A stretch of 28,500 nucleotides of DNA from Chrysomallon squamiferum (GCA_012295275.1 CM022669.1:1372073-1400572), one strand, 5' to 3'; shown: positions 1-10,440, counted from the stretch's first letter. The notes: generated by a model not told the origin, from the sequence alone. Numbers and translations: made by a program.

Positions 1-623
1 CTGTGTTTACATAGCGTGTATACATAGTGTGTTTTACATAGCGTGTATACGTAGTCTGTGTTTACATAGCGTATATACATAGTCTGTGTTTACATAGCGT
101 GTATACATAGTGTGTGTTTACATAGCGTGTATACATAGTGTGTGTTTACATAGCGTGTATACATAGTGTGTGTTTACATAGCATGTATACATAGTGTGTG
201 TTTACATAGCGTGTATACGTAGTCTGTGTTTACATAGCGTATATACATAGTGTGTGTTTACATAGCGTATATACATAGTGTGTGTTTACATAGCGTGTAT
301 ACATAGTGTGTGTTTACATCTGTGTTTACGTGTATACGTAGTCTGTGTTTACATAGCGTATATACATAGTGTGTGTTTACATAGCGTATATACATAGTGT
401 GTGTTTACATAGCGTGTATACATAGTGTGTGTTTACATAGCGTATATACATAGTGTGTGTTTACATAGCGTGTATACATAGTGTGTGTTTACATAGCGTA
501 TATACATAGTGTGTGTTTACATAGCGTGTATACATAGTGTGTGTTTACATAGCGTATATACATAGTGTGTGTTTACATAGCGTGTATACATAGTGTGTGT
601 TTACATAGCGTATATACATAGTG
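1..623. repeat. 28-bp satellite array
   Basis: About 22 tandem copies of a 28-bp unit containing TGTGTTTACATAGCG followed by TGTATACATAG. The left edge lies outside the window. Units differ mainly at one position (GCGTGTA versus GCGTATA). One local disruption lies near 318-335, where a copy is shortened. Each unit has a GTATAC or TATATA core. From about 384 to 623 the two unit types alternate strictly, giving a 56-bp higher-order period. Open frames over it are artefacts. Confidence 0.95.
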
Positions 624-664
624 TTTTTACTTACCACCCTGATCAAAAATAAATGAACAAGGAG

Positions 665-699
665 CAAACAAACAAACAAACAAACAAACAAACAAACAA

Positions 700-762
<63 letters not shown>

Positions 763-763
763 A
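665..763. repeat. Compound (CAAA)n-(TAAA)n microsatellite
   Basis: About nine CAAA units run directly into about sixteen TAAA units. The minus-strand reading frame with FIYL repeats over it is a translation of this tract and not a gene. Confidence 0.95.
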
Positions 764-1001
764 CACTGTCAGAAATTCAGCTGTGCACTTTTCACCTGTA
801 TTTTCTTATGTAAACGTTTGTGGCGGTTGTTGCCAGAGAAAACGTTGTAAACGCGTATTTGTCAGCGTCGTGTCAGATTACACTTTCTCAGTGTCGACGT
901 GATCTTTGTACCCGCTCAGCTGATTTATGTCTCGCCGTCCACGTTGTTGTTGTTGTGTCGTACATTCTTCACATTGGTGCAGCTGTTAATACAGCCATGT
1001 T
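764..1001. other. Short unique island, no gene seen
   Basis: Non-repetitive sequence with scattered CpGs and some GTT-rich stretches. The two overlapping forward frames here run into the following TTTA repeat and change composition at its edge, so I do not call a gene. Confidence 0.5.
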
Positions 1002-1033
1002 TTTATTTATTTATTTATTTATTTATTTATTTT
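1002..1033. repeat. (TTTA)n microsatellite
   Basis: A pure tetranucleotide run, followed by TTTTCAG and then GTT/CTG-rich sequence to about 1190 that looks like decayed trinucleotide repeats. Confidence 0.9.
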
Positions 1034-1203
1034 CAGTTGTGTTTACTTTTTGTTTTATTTAGCCAGTGTGTTTTGCTACTTCTGCTGTTGTCGTTGTTGT
1101 TACTGCCGCTGTTGATATATATTTTGCAGTTCTTTTTATGTTAGTGTTTCCATTACTACTTCTACTGCTGCTGTTTACTCATAATTCTCAAACACCTTTT
1201 CAG

Positions 1204-1290
1204 CGTACACACTCACACACACACATACATCCACATCAGACATATATTCACGCACAAACGTACATGCACACAGTCACACACACACACACA
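1204..1290. repeat. CA-rich degenerate microsatellite
   Basis: CACACA runs interrupted by TACAT and CATAC. It leads directly into the left arm of the hairpin at 1288-1353. Confidence 0.85.
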
Positions 1291-1353
1291 TTAAACATAC
1301 ATTTATTAATTCTGAACACAGAATTAATAAATTAATAAATGTATGTTTAATGT
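1288..1353. repeat. Inverted repeat hairpin, 27-bp arm
   Basis: The left arm 1288-1314 is matched by its reverse complement in 1319-1353, with loop AACA at 1315-1318. The right arm carries an extra 8 bases, a small duplication of AATAAATT, so the stem has one bulge. Otherwise pairing is perfect over 27 bp, ending in ACATTAAACATAC on the left and GTATGTTTAATGT on the right. It may be a tiny foldback or MITE remnant; no flanking duplication is clear. Confidence 0.8.
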
Positions 1354-1620
1354 ACTTTAATCAAATATTGTGAGTTTGTGGTGTGAATGTTTGTTTACAT
1401 AAACAAAAAATGTGTTACTTTTCTGTTTTAAAATTCACGCGTTCTGATGTTATTCTCTCCACTAACACACAGTATTGTTTGTAACTGTTGTCATGGTAAC
1501 TCTTCAGAGCTACAACTTAAAACATTAAATTCAGATTAGTGCGTGAATCTAACATCACCATGGCGACATGTTTGAAAGAGATACATACAGGATTTCAATT
1601 TATTCATTACGTTTACAGCT
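1354..1620. other. AT-rich unique sequence, nothing recognised
   Basis: No repeat, RNA gene or credible exon is seen here. It is ordinary AT-rich non-coding sequence. Confidence 0.5.
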
Positions 1621-1740
1621 CTGAAAAAACAAAACAAAAAAACAAGAAAACAACAACAAACAAATAAAATAAAATAAAATAAAATAAAATAAAATGAAAT
1701 GAAACAAACAAACAAAAAAATCAACAAAAAAGAAAGACAA
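1621..1740. repeat. A-rich low-complexity tract with (AAAAT)n
   Basis: Mixed AAAAC, AACA and AAAAT units, with the cleanest AAAAT run at about 1664-1696. The minus-strand F-rich frame here is a translation of this tract. Confidence 0.9.
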
Positions 1741-2080
1741 TGAAACATTGCTCTGCTACAGTTTAATGATCCATTCTCTATTTCTTTCTCTTTCTTCTTT
1801 GTTATCTCTTTTCTTGAACAACGAAATTTCCAGTGCTAAAAATAGAAAATTAAAATGCCACGTGGTCGTACTTTCAACAACGAGCGATAGTGAGCCTCCT
1901 TTTGAAATACGTGAGTACAGAAGTCACTAGTGACTGGTTGTTGTTAGAGCTGACACACTATAGCAATGTAAACATTTCACGTACATGTAATAGTGTTTGT
2001 GCGTGTGCGTTTATGTGTCTGAATGATGCTGATATGAACACGTGTATGATAGAGAAACTGAGATATTTTAATTAATTAGT
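1741..2080. other. AT-rich unique sequence, nothing recognised
   Basis: Two overlapping frames of about 60 codons lie here on the forward strand. They lack splice context, a recognisable motif or coding composition, so neither is called. Confidence 0.45.
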
Positions 2081-2170
2081 GTGTGTATGTATGTATGTAT
2101 GTATGTATAAATAATGAATGTATGTATGTATTAATAAATAATGAATGTATGTATGTGTATGTACATACGT
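2081..2170. repeat. (TATG)n microsatellite with internal duplication
   Basis: Runs of GTAT/TATG are separated by two near-identical segments containing AATAATGAATG, indicating local duplication by slippage. Confidence 0.9.
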
Positions 2171-2192
2171 AAAGTTATTTGTATTTATTTAT

Positions 2193-2292
2193 CACATATA
2201 TAAACATATATTTAATTTATTCACAAACATACACAAACACATATATAAACATATATTTAATTTATTCACAAACACATATATAAAGATATATT
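2193..2292. repeat. 45-bp tandem duplication
   Basis: CACATATATAAAC starts at 2193, recurs at 2238 (period 45), and a shorter copy starts at 2273. The first two copies share the ATATTTAATTTATTCACAAA segment. Confidence 0.85.
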
Positions 2293-2299
2293 TTAAATA

Positions 2300-2510
2300 T
2301 ATACTAATAATACTAATAACAAAGGAAAATAAAGAGACAAGTAGTTCAAATTTTTCACTGAATTAATTCCGTGCAAATGTTTTTAATCAATCGCCAAATA
2401 TAGCGATATAATATTACAGACTGGTACCTCGTGATGTAGTTAACACAGTGCTTGCTGTACCGAAGATTGCATGGTCAGTTCTGTATAAAGTGTTCTAAAA
2501 GAAAACATTA
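2300..2510. other. Unique AT-rich sequence, nothing recognised
   Basis: No repeat or coding signal is seen. It borders the regulatory-looking island that begins near 2510. Confidence 0.4.
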
Positions 2511-2514
2511 TTAG

Positions 2515-2522
2515 TGACGTCA
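2515..2522. promoter_or_regulatory. Perfect CRE octamer TGACGTCA
   Basis: Exact palindromic CREB/ATF-type consensus, in the context TTAG-TGACGTCA-CAAG. It is one of six perfect copies in the window. Binding in this organism is inferred, not shown. Confidence 0.5.
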
Positions 2523-2539
2523 CAAGACATTTTGTGTTT

Positions 2540-2800
2540 CAACAGAAACTTATTTTTCTCCGCGAATTCCGTGTCAGCTGATGTAACGAATGTCTGGAAA
2601 CGAGACACGTTTACAAAATGTTGTAAACCGCCGTCTGGGCTTTACGTCACTTCCTGGACGTCACGGGGAGTGAGAGATGTATTACGTAATTAAAGTGTTT
2701 GGCCCTGATGAATGGAGTCGGTCAGTTAGTTAATTTGCAGATAATTGTTGTTTGCCGCCAAGTGTCACGTGCCGGCTTTCCACTCCACCTGACACATTCT
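2540..2800. promoter_or_regulatory. Unique island with bZIP/bHLH-type sites
   Basis: Non-repetitive sequence, GC-richer than its surroundings. It holds two ACGTCAC half sites (2644 and 2658), the palindrome TTACGTAA at 2682-2689 (a PAR/E4BP4-type bZIP site) and CACGTG at 2766-2771 (an E-box of the USF/MYC/MITF type). With the CRE at 2515 this gives several ACGT-core sites in about 260 bp. It looks like an enhancer-type element. No start site, TATA box or exon is evident, so this is inference from motifs. Confidence 0.35.
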
Positions 2801-2814
2801 GAACAGATGCAAGC

Positions 2815-3070
2815 ATCACGTAGAGACAGAGAACACATCACGTAGAGACAGAGAACACGTCACGTATAGACAAAGAACACATCACGTATAGACAAAGAAC
2901 ACATCACGTAGAGACAGAGAACACATCACGTAGAGAGAGAACAAATCACGTAGAGACAGAGAACACATCACGTATAGACAAAGAACACATCACGTATAGA
3001 CAAAGAACACATCACGTAGAGACAGAGAACGCGTCACGTAGAGACAGAGAACACGTCACGTAGAGACAAA
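2815..3070. repeat. 22-bp minisatellite with ATCACGTA in each unit
   Basis: About 11.6 copies of a 22-bp unit built from ATCACGTA, GAGACAGAG and AACAC. Variants read TATAGACAAAG in place of TAGAGACAGAG. One copy near 2930-2945 is short. Every copy keeps a CACGTA core, the same ACGT core enriched in the island just upstream. Confidence 0.95.
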
Positions 3071-3216
3071 ACATGATTTACGGGTTGGTTAAGACAGTAT
3101 TCCAGGTTTAGTTCTGCGATGCGCCATTGTGTGTTATAATCAGAAATGAGTCACTAAGACTCACTTGATACTCAGTTTCCACAGTCAGTTTTAGTCACTC
3201 ATGGTAGATTTTGTCG

Positions 3217-3269
3217 TTGTTATTATTATTATTAGTAGTAGTAGTAGTATTTACAGTAGTAGTAATGTG
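3217..3269. repeat. (TTA)n-(GTA)n compound triplet
   Basis: A short TTA run passes into AGT/GTA units. The forward frame here (3201-3404) encodes I and S runs from this tract and is not called as a gene. Confidence 0.85.
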
Positions 3270-3420
3270 TATAATATCTCTTTGTTAGATATTTTATTTA
3301 ATATATACTGCAGGCACCACGTAACTGTCGGTGTGTTATTATCAGACGTTTTAACAAACAGTTCCATTTGTGCGGCCATTTTTTATAACTGTCGTGCTCA
3401 ATAAGAATAGTGGAGAAACA

Positions 3421-3447
3421 AAAAAGAAAGAAAGAAAGAAAGAAAGT
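3421..3447. repeat. (AAAG)n microsatellite
   Basis: About six AAAG units follow GTGGAGAAACAAA. Confidence 0.85.
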
Positions 3448-3539
3448 AGCACAAGAGAATATTTATATTTATCACATCAAGCGTATTTCGTCTTGTGTCC
3501 GCAAATCTTGATTTCACTCAGTAATTAGTTTTACGTTTA

Positions 3540-3945
3540 TAATTAAATCCTTTCCCGTGATGGTCGTATTTCTGTTTTTATACCAACCAGACAAGCGAGA
3601 ACGCGGAACAAAGCGGAACAAACTGTTTTCGTCTGCTTCTCTGAGAAAAAAAACAAAATGTCAGACAGACATTGCCGCTGCGCGTGCCGCTAAATAAAAC
3701 ATTAAAGCGAGGAATGATCAGTCAAGCCGACACAGTTTTCTCTCGTCACCGCAGACTGTAGTCGTTTCTCAGCCAAGCGAAATTAAAATTATCAAGTGAA
3801 AAGAGCCGAGATGAATGAGCCGAGACGACAGTCTAGAGATTTGTGTGTAATTTGTATTGATACAATTTAGTGTGAGACTCGGCCAGTCCCCGGTGCCTGA
3901 TAAAGTACTTGTACTACTAAATTTTATCTTTGTGTCAGGTTAAAA
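3540..3945. other. Unique island, candidate conserved non-coding element
   Basis: Non-repetitive, moderately GC-rich sequence between repeats. It has a doubled GCGGAACAAA (SOX-like AACAAA cores near 3605-3622) and a short palindrome TTGTATTGATACAA near 3852-3865. No reading frame or splice-bounded exon stands out. Conservation cannot be judged from one sequence. Confidence 0.3.
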
Positions 3946-3957
3946 CACCTTGTACCT

Positions 3958-4120
3958 AGTTACATGTATGCATGCATGTACACATGCACACACATACACA
4001 TAATATGCATACAGACATGCTTGCACTACTAAATTGTTTCTTATTACACAGACAGACAGAGAGAGTGGGTAGTGAGGTAGACAGAGAGAGTGAGGTAGAC
4101 AGATACAGACAGATACATAA
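3958..4120. repeat. CATG/CA-rich and GACA/GA-rich low-complexity tract
   Basis: ATGCATGCATGTACACATGC-type sequence is followed by GACAGACAGAGAGAG and AGATACAGAC units. The minus-strand frame at 3940-4182 is a translation of this tract. Confidence 0.8.
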
Positions 4121-4246
4121 ATAAATATATAACCAAACGACCGTCGAAATGAATGTGTAAAAACATCTTCACTTTGACCCACCTGGAATAAAAACTAAAA
4201 TGGCAGATTAGGGTGGAAAAAAGAAAACTGACTTTAGCAGAACAAA

Positions 4247-4248
4247 AA

Positions 4249-4295
<47 letters not shown>

Positions 4296-4297
4296 AA
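4247..4297. repeat. (AAAT)n microsatellite
   Basis: About twelve AAAT units; this is the same motif family as 699-763 and 4866-4907. Confidence 0.95.
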
Positions 4298-4447
4298 AAA
4301 CCTAAAACGGAGTAAAAGTGATTTAGTTTGACAATGAAACGTTTAATACAAAGTTTTTCTTTCTTATTTTTAATCTCATTATTTTACTGGCCATGAAATG
4401 TCAGGTATGTTTGTCGTGTACATAACTGATGTGAATCGATCTCTTTG

Positions 4448-4475
4448 TAAAAAAAAAAATATATATATATAATAA
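4448..4475. repeat. Poly(A)-(TA)n short tract
   Basis: A run of A joins ATATATATAT and then AATAAAATAAATAAAG. AATAAA motifs are present, but with no upstream transcript evidence no terminator is called. Confidence 0.7.
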
Positions 4476-4529
4476 AATAAATAAAGTTTAATGTTTTAAA
4501 ATTTTAATTCTTTGTTTTAATATTTGTCG

Positions 4530-4862
4530 CGTTCTATGGCTTGACTAACGCGGATTTCTACACGCAAAGAAAACTGTCCCGCAGTGAATGTCTCCGTGGC
4601 TTGTGCGTGAACCAGCCAATCAAAATCGTTCCTTTGTATTAACTGCCGCCCTGCTGCAGCGAAAGCTGTGACGTGTGAATATTAATTTTGTTCATGTTCC
4701 AGGGGACACAAAAGTGAGGAAGTTGGTTTATGGTAAATGTTTTCTAATAACTGGCCTGCTGAGGTGCCCGCGGCTTCATGAAATCAATTAGGAAATTCAG
4801 ATCTCGACCATAATTAGTTTTTCTAGGAGTTTATTGAAAAGTGATCTTATGATAATTACTCC
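4530..4862. other. Unique island, candidate conserved non-coding element
   Basis: Non-repetitive sequence with CpGs, CTGCAG, and ATTA/TAATTA-type homeodomain cores near 4788-4820. No coding exon is supported. Confidence 0.3.
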
Positions 4863-4865
4863 GAA

Positions 4866-4875
4866 AATAAATAGA

Positions 4876-4906
<31 letters not shown>

Positions 4907-4907
4907 G
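4866..4907. repeat. (AAAT)n microsatellite
   Basis: About ten AAAT-type units, then GTGAGAGAGAG. Confidence 0.9.
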
Positions 4908-5099
4908 TGAGAGAGAGTATTAGAGTATTTTTCATAGGTTTGTTTATGAACTTTGTGTTTTAGTTTATATTTTTATTTATTGTAATCATTATTAATAATA
5001 TTTACGCCGCTTTTTGAAGAGTTACTTACAACATCATTTGTTCAAAACATGTTTTCACAAAGCTTCAGATAACAATTCTCTTTCAGATATTGTATTAAA

Positions 5100-5640
5100 A
5101 ACAAGACGTTTCTTTTTTCAGAAGTGAAAACCTTTAAGCGCGCGCAATTTCTTTATTATGACGAGCCACTTGTGTGCGGATTAGAATGAAAACATCAGTT
5201 TCGATTGGCGCGGATCATTTAACGTCATTTGCATTTGGCAACGAAATGAAATTGACGTTAATGACGCCAGCAAGCTCGGACTGGATTTCAATAACTGAGA
5301 AATTTCAAGTGAGATGCGAATTTCCGCGTCATACAATTATTTTGAAATTGTTTTCACATCTCAGTGAAGATAACCATCTTTCACATCAATCATCTTAAAA
5401 ATATTAGAAAACAGCAGTAAAAGAAAATGATTTGTGAAGTTTCAAAACTCGGGCTCAAGTAATTTCTTACTAGTCGCGTGCTAAATTTCTTACTTATGAA
5501 ATCGACAAGCAAACTGAGCTTTGAATTGATTTTGTTGGCGATTTCACGCATGCGTGGGCACTGTTGTGAGAAAGACATGATCAACAGCTCGCTGCGTTTG
5601 ATGTATTGAAATCTGCGCCTCATTACTTCCAATGTTTACA
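5100..5640. other. Unique island with POU octamer
   Basis: The longest repeat-free stretch in the left half of the window. It contains ATTTGCAT at 5227-5234, the exact POU-family octamer, next to several ACGTCA/GACGTTA sequences (5221-5265). Opposed frames of 74 and 80 codons occur on the two strands. Neither has a recognisable domain, a Kozak-like start or splice context, so I treat the region as non-coding and possibly regulatory. Confidence 0.35.
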
Positions 5641-5667
5641 GTTATTTGTTTCATATTTGAAATAACT

Positions 5668-5790
5668 TAATAACTTTACAAATAAAAACATTTACTATGC
5701 ACACTGTCATTTGTAATTATTAATAATTTTACAAATAAAAACATTTAATATATACATTGTAATCTATAAATATTAATAACTTTACAAATA
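5668..5790. repeat. 53-bp tandem repeat, about 2.3 copies
   Basis: TAATAACTTTACAAATA (or TAATAATTTTACAAATA) starts at 5668, 5721 and 5774, exactly 53 bp apart. The first two copies continue with AAAACATTTA. Confidence 0.9.
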
Positions 5791-5932
5791 GTAAAAATCT
5801 GTGGACAAAAAAAATATAGGTTTTTATTTTTTATTATTTTATGTTATTTTAGTAATCTTTTTTTTTTAAGCTGATACTTACTGTTATTATTATTATTATA
5901 CGTGGTAGTGTTGGTGGCGTTTTAGTACTGCT

Positions 5933-5936
<4 letters not shown>

Positions 5937-6005
<69 letters not shown>
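5937..6005. repeat. (CT)n microsatellite, 69 bp
   Basis: A pure CT run, a homopurine/homopyrimidine mirror repeat that can in principle adopt triplex DNA. GAGA-type factors bind such tracts in insects; that is only an analogy here. Confidence 0.95.
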
Positions 6006-6008
<3 letters not shown>

Positions 6009-6014
6009 CCATTC

Positions 6015-6765
6015 AGTGTGTATGTGTGTGTTCATTGTATTTTTGTATTTGTTTGTGTGTATCTGTGCATACGTATGTATATCTGCTTAATATGTCAGTA
6101 TGTACGCGTGTATATGCGTGTGTAAGTATATTTGAGTGCAAGTTGGTGTCTGTGTACATATGTGGATAAAAGTGTGTGCCCTTGTGTATGTGTACGCATG
6201 TATGTGTGTGCGTGTGTATATATGTATGAGTATGTATACATATGTGTTTGGGTGAGTGTATGTCTGCATGTATACGTATGTGTATATATATATGTGTGTA
6301 TGAAAGTGTGTGAATATGTGTATATGTATGAGTGTGTGTTTATATATGTGTATATGTGTGTGTATGATGAGTGTGTGTTTAATGCATGTGTATATATATG
6401 TATATATGTATGAGTGTGTATGAGTATGAGTTTATGTGTACATGTGTATGAGTGTGTGTATATATGTATATATATATATGTGTGTGTGTGTGTATGTGTA
6501 TGAGTATATGAGTTTAATGTATATACGTGTGTATGAATATCTATGTATATATGTGTGTGTGTATATGAGTATATGAGTTTATATATCTATGTGTGTGTGT
6601 GTATGAGTGTATATATATATATATATGTATGTATATATGTGTATATGTGTATAAGTGTATGAGTGTGGGTATGTATATATATGTGTGTATATATATGTGT
6701 GTATATATGTGTGTATATATGTGTGTATATATGTGTATGAGTATATATATGGGTGTGTTGTTTGT
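6015..6765. repeat. 750-bp GT/TA-rich degenerate tract
   Basis: Irregular alternation of TGTG, TATA, TATG and TGAG units, with an almost continuous purine-pyrimidine alternation. Local short periods such as ATATATGTGTGT repeat at 6680-6735. Reading frames on both strands over it (YVCVC, HTYI and similar) are low-complexity artefacts. Confidence 0.95.
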
Positions 6766-6774
6766 GTAATAGTG

Positions 6775-7160
6775 TGTGATCACGTTGGTTGTTTTATCTT
6801 TGTCCTATCTATTATTTGGTTCTCATCTCTCTGTTCTGAAACGTCAAGTGAAGTTTTAAACTAAGACAGTGTAGACTGACAACGTCGCTGTTGTGTTGTC
6901 ACCGTGCAGGGTTTTCAGACAGACGTTGTCCGCTCGAGTCCGGTCAGGGGTAACTGGACGTTGTCGTCGTTGAAAGTGTCGTCGTGAAGATAATGAATAA
7001 AACGACTAGTGGCGCACAGGTGATGTAACGTCGCAGTTTATTGATGTCTCCGACTGTACAAACACCTGCACGTGACAGGCTCAGGTGAATACAAGGGGCG
7101 GTTCTAAACATAAACAAAGGATAGGGACGTTGTGATTACCTCAAGTATTAACTTACGTAA
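6775..7160. promoter_or_regulatory. Unique island with E-box cluster
   Basis: Repeat-free sequence with many ACGT and GTCGT words. Four E-boxes fall within 71 bp: CAGGTG 7017-7022, CACCTG 7063-7068, CACGTG 7069-7074 and CAGGTG 7082-7087. The middle two abut. This spacing suggests a bHLH or Snail-type target element; it is motif inference only. Confidence 0.35.
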
Positions 7161-7189
7161 AGTGTGTGTGTATGAGCGAACTGAACAAA

Positions 7190-7255
7190 CAAACAAAAAA
7201 AGAAAGAAAGAAAGCAGCAACAAGAACAACAACAACAACCAAAAAAAAAAAAAGA
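7190..7255. repeat. A-rich (AAAG)/(AAC) low-complexity tract
   Basis: AACAAACAAAAAAAG, then AAGAACAACAACAAC, then a poly(A) run. Confidence 0.8.
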
Positions 7256-7343
7256 AAGATTATTAATAACCTAGCGGTTTGACAAATCATTTAGAGGACA
7301 AATATTATAAATATGCAAAAAAGGTCGAATAGCTGTAAGAATA

Positions 7344-7384
<41 letters not shown>

Positions 7385-7500
7385 TTACTACTACTACTAC
7401 TATTACTACTACTACTACTACTACTATTACTACTACTACTACTACTACAACTACTACTACAACTACTACTACTAATAATAATAATAATAGTAATAACAAT
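7344..7500. repeat. (ACT)n-(AAT)n triplet expansion
   Basis: About 130 bp of ACT/TAC units with single-base interruptions (ATT and ACA triplets), then AAT units. Both strands stay open (poly-L on plus, poly-V on minus), which is why frames appear. Confidence 0.95.
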
Positions 7501-7900
7501 AAAACAAATAAATAAATAAATAATAAACGTTTAAATTAAAAAGGAAACGTAGAAGATTTTAATTTCTGAAAACAGAACAAAACAAGCGATGAAAAACCAA
7601 AAGATAACCGTTTAGTTTGTTTTAAAAGTCAAGTGTGTTCTTTTTTCTTCCGTCATTTAACATACTAATTACAGAAATAAGTAGATGATATATTAAACAG
7701 AGACAAGTATGTTATGAAACATTTACTATGACGTATTCATTACGTCATCACGAAGCATGGTTGTGAAATAATAGGGTACGCTCTGTCATGAATTAAACAT
7801 CTTGAAAAGCAAAGAGAAAATTATTTAAAAGCAAAACAAACCAAGCAGTCAGTAAGAACAGAATAAAATAAACACTCAAAAAGAATGATATTTTACTGTT
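7501..7900. other. AT-rich unique sequence, nothing recognised
   Basis: A-rich sequence with one short ACGT-rich patch near 7729-7752 (ATGACGTATT, then TTACGTCATC). No gene seen. Confidence 0.4.
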
Positions 7901-7904
7901 GTAT

Positions 7905-8101
7905 TTATGGTTGTCGTCGTTGTTGTTTCCATTGAATTTTGTCTTCGTTGTTGTTGTTGTTTTCATCTTTGCCAGTATTATTCTTGTTTATAATTGTCAA
8001 TGTTGCTACTGTTGTAGTAATGTAGTTTTTACAGTTACTGTTGTTGTTGTTGTTGTTGTGTTCTTTTTTCTTTTCTGCTTCTTTTTTTTTTTTTTTTTTT
8101 T
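7905..8101. repeat. GTT-rich degenerate triplets ending in poly(T)
   Basis: Repeated GTTGTTGTT blocks at 7914, 7946 and 8039, then a T run at about 8083-8100. The forward V/F-rich frame is an artefact. Confidence 0.8.
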
Positions 8102-8206
8102 GCTATTTTATTAAATCACATTTTATTTAGTTAGTTTGATATCTAAAATAAGCATAAAACAGGTTAGGTGTAATAAGAGGAATATCAAAGTAACATATAG
8201 ATATAT

Positions 8207-8281
8207 AAACACTCACACACACACACACACACTCACACACACACACACACTCACACACACACACATATATATATATATATA
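8207..8281. repeat. (CA)n with periodic T plus (TA)n
   Basis: CA repeat in which CTCAC recurs at about 8212, 8232 and 8250, giving an 18-20 bp period inside the microsatellite. It ends in an AT dinucleotide run. Confidence 0.9.
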
Positions 8282-8682
8282 AAAAAGAAAAAAAAGAATA
8301 AAGGATGGAATGAAGACAGAAAGAAGATTAAAGAAAAAAAGAAAAGAAATGAGCAAGAAAAATTACGACAGTGAAATGAATGAAAAATTCTAAAACTATC
8401 AGTTTCTCAATTAGCCAAAACAGAAATTATAACTTCACTATGCATTGTTTCTTTAGATGGTAACAATCGAATCAATTCAACTGTATTATATGTACATTTT
8501 AAGACCCAGCTTTTTTACATACTTTATAATACGTAATTCACATTATCATCAGTTTTATGAGCACAATTAGATTAGAAATAAGTATAATTTATTTTTAATT
8601 TTATGTGGGACTTTAGAAATGATACTTTTTATTTTACAATTTAATAAAATGCAGTAATTTTATCTGAATAAATAACAAGTAC

Positions 8683-8684
<2 letters not shown>
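8282..8684. other. A-rich then AT-rich sequence, nothing recognised
   Basis: Purine-rich to about 8360, then unique AT-rich DNA with no coding or RNA signal. Confidence 0.45.

Positions 8685-8760
<76 letters not shown>
8685..8760. repeat. (GT)n microsatellite, 76 bp
   Basis: An uninterrupted GT dinucleotide run with Z-DNA potential. Confidence 0.95.
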
Positions 8761-8761
<1 letters not shown>

Positions 8762-8849
8762 TGAAAACTGGAACTAAATCTTTAACGTACAACTAACTTA
8801 TTTCAAGATAAAAGTATAAACTAGTTTTGAATCACAACATGCTATTAAA

Positions 8850-9180
8850 GATAATTTTTTCAGAAAACTTGGAACGAAAGAACAACGAAAAATTCCAAAC
8901 TACAACAAAACAAAAACAAAAAAACAAACAACAACAAAAATAACCCCGCAGAAATATTGTTTCAAATGGAAAAAAAAAGAAGGAATAAAAATTGATGAAT
9001 AAAGAGATAAACGATAACCTAAGAAAGAAAAAACGAATAGAATGTATGAAGATGAAATGCAAAAGAGGAATAAAAGAAAGTTGTGTGTATAAAAGAAGAC
9101 ACTGAATAAAATGGGAAGAGAAAAAGGGATGAACAGATTTATAAAACAAGAACTAAAGCATGAAATGACAAAAAGAAAAT
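8850..9180. repeat. A-rich purine-biased low-complexity region
   Basis: Strongly A and G biased on the plus strand. The 105-codon minus frame is F/L/S-rich and simply reflects this bias. Confidence 0.7.
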
Positions 9181-9309
9181 CTTGCTTGCTGTTAAGCGTG
9201 ACGCTGATTAAAAGTAATTAATTTCAAAGCTGATTAGTTTTTAAGATAATTAATATTTTCTACTAGATCGCCACATTAAATTGACAAGATCAGTTGTAAT
9301 GTTGCATGT

Positions 9310-9310
<1 letters not shown>

Positions 9311-9398
<88 letters not shown>
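9311..9398. repeat. (AG)n microsatellite, 88 bp
   Basis: A pure AG run. The alternating ER/RE frame on plus and S/L frame on minus are artefacts. Confidence 0.95.
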
Positions 9399-9400
<2 letters not shown>

Positions 9401-9445
9401 GAAAGAATGGAAAAAGAAAACCAATAAAAAAACATACATACACGC

Positions 9446-9487
9446 CTACCTGTCTACCTGTCTACCTGTCTACCTGTCTACCTGTCG
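9446..9487. repeat. 8-bp repeat CTACCTGT, about five copies
   Basis: Perfect octamer repeats lying just upstream of the 16-bp palindrome at 9490. Confidence 0.9.
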
Positions 9488-9489
9488 TT

Positions 9490-9505
9490 CAACCTGCGCA
9501 GGTTG
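9490..9505. other. Perfect 16-bp palindrome
   Basis: CAACCTGCGCAGGTTG is its own reverse complement. It sits between the octamer repeat and the SINE candidate. It could be a dimeric protein site or part of the element boundary. Confidence 0.6.
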
Positions 9506-9511
9506 TGTGAT

Positions 9512-9642
9512 TGGCAAGTAGCGTAGTCGTCTGCTGTACAGAGCGGTTGAATGGATGCTACACGTTCGATTCTCGACAGCGACGTCTGACGTTTGTAACG
9601 TCAAGAGTGGACGTCGTCTTCCTTGTCCGTGCTTTCCCGAAT

Positions 9643-9666
<24 letters not shown>
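9512..9666 (+). mobile_element. tRNA-related SINE candidate
   Basis: TAGCGTAGTCGT at 9519-9530 resembles the internal A box of RNA polymerase III promoters, and GTTCGATTC at 9564-9572 resembles the B box. The 45-bp offset between them fits tRNA geometry (positions 8 and 53). The acceptor and T stems do not pair, so this is not a functional tRNA. A tRNA-unrelated body follows, ending in ATTAGACTAGTCATTCG and then (CA)n, which is repeated downstream. Short non-autonomous retroposon is the best reading; a chance pair of boxes is the alternative. No flanking target duplication was identified. Confidence 0.4.

Positions 9667-10440
<774 letters not shown>

Noticed and set aside
5174-5398. 74-codon forward frame in a unique island
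   Set aside because: No recognisable domain, no splice signals, and an equally long frame on the opposite strand next to it; more likely non-coding.
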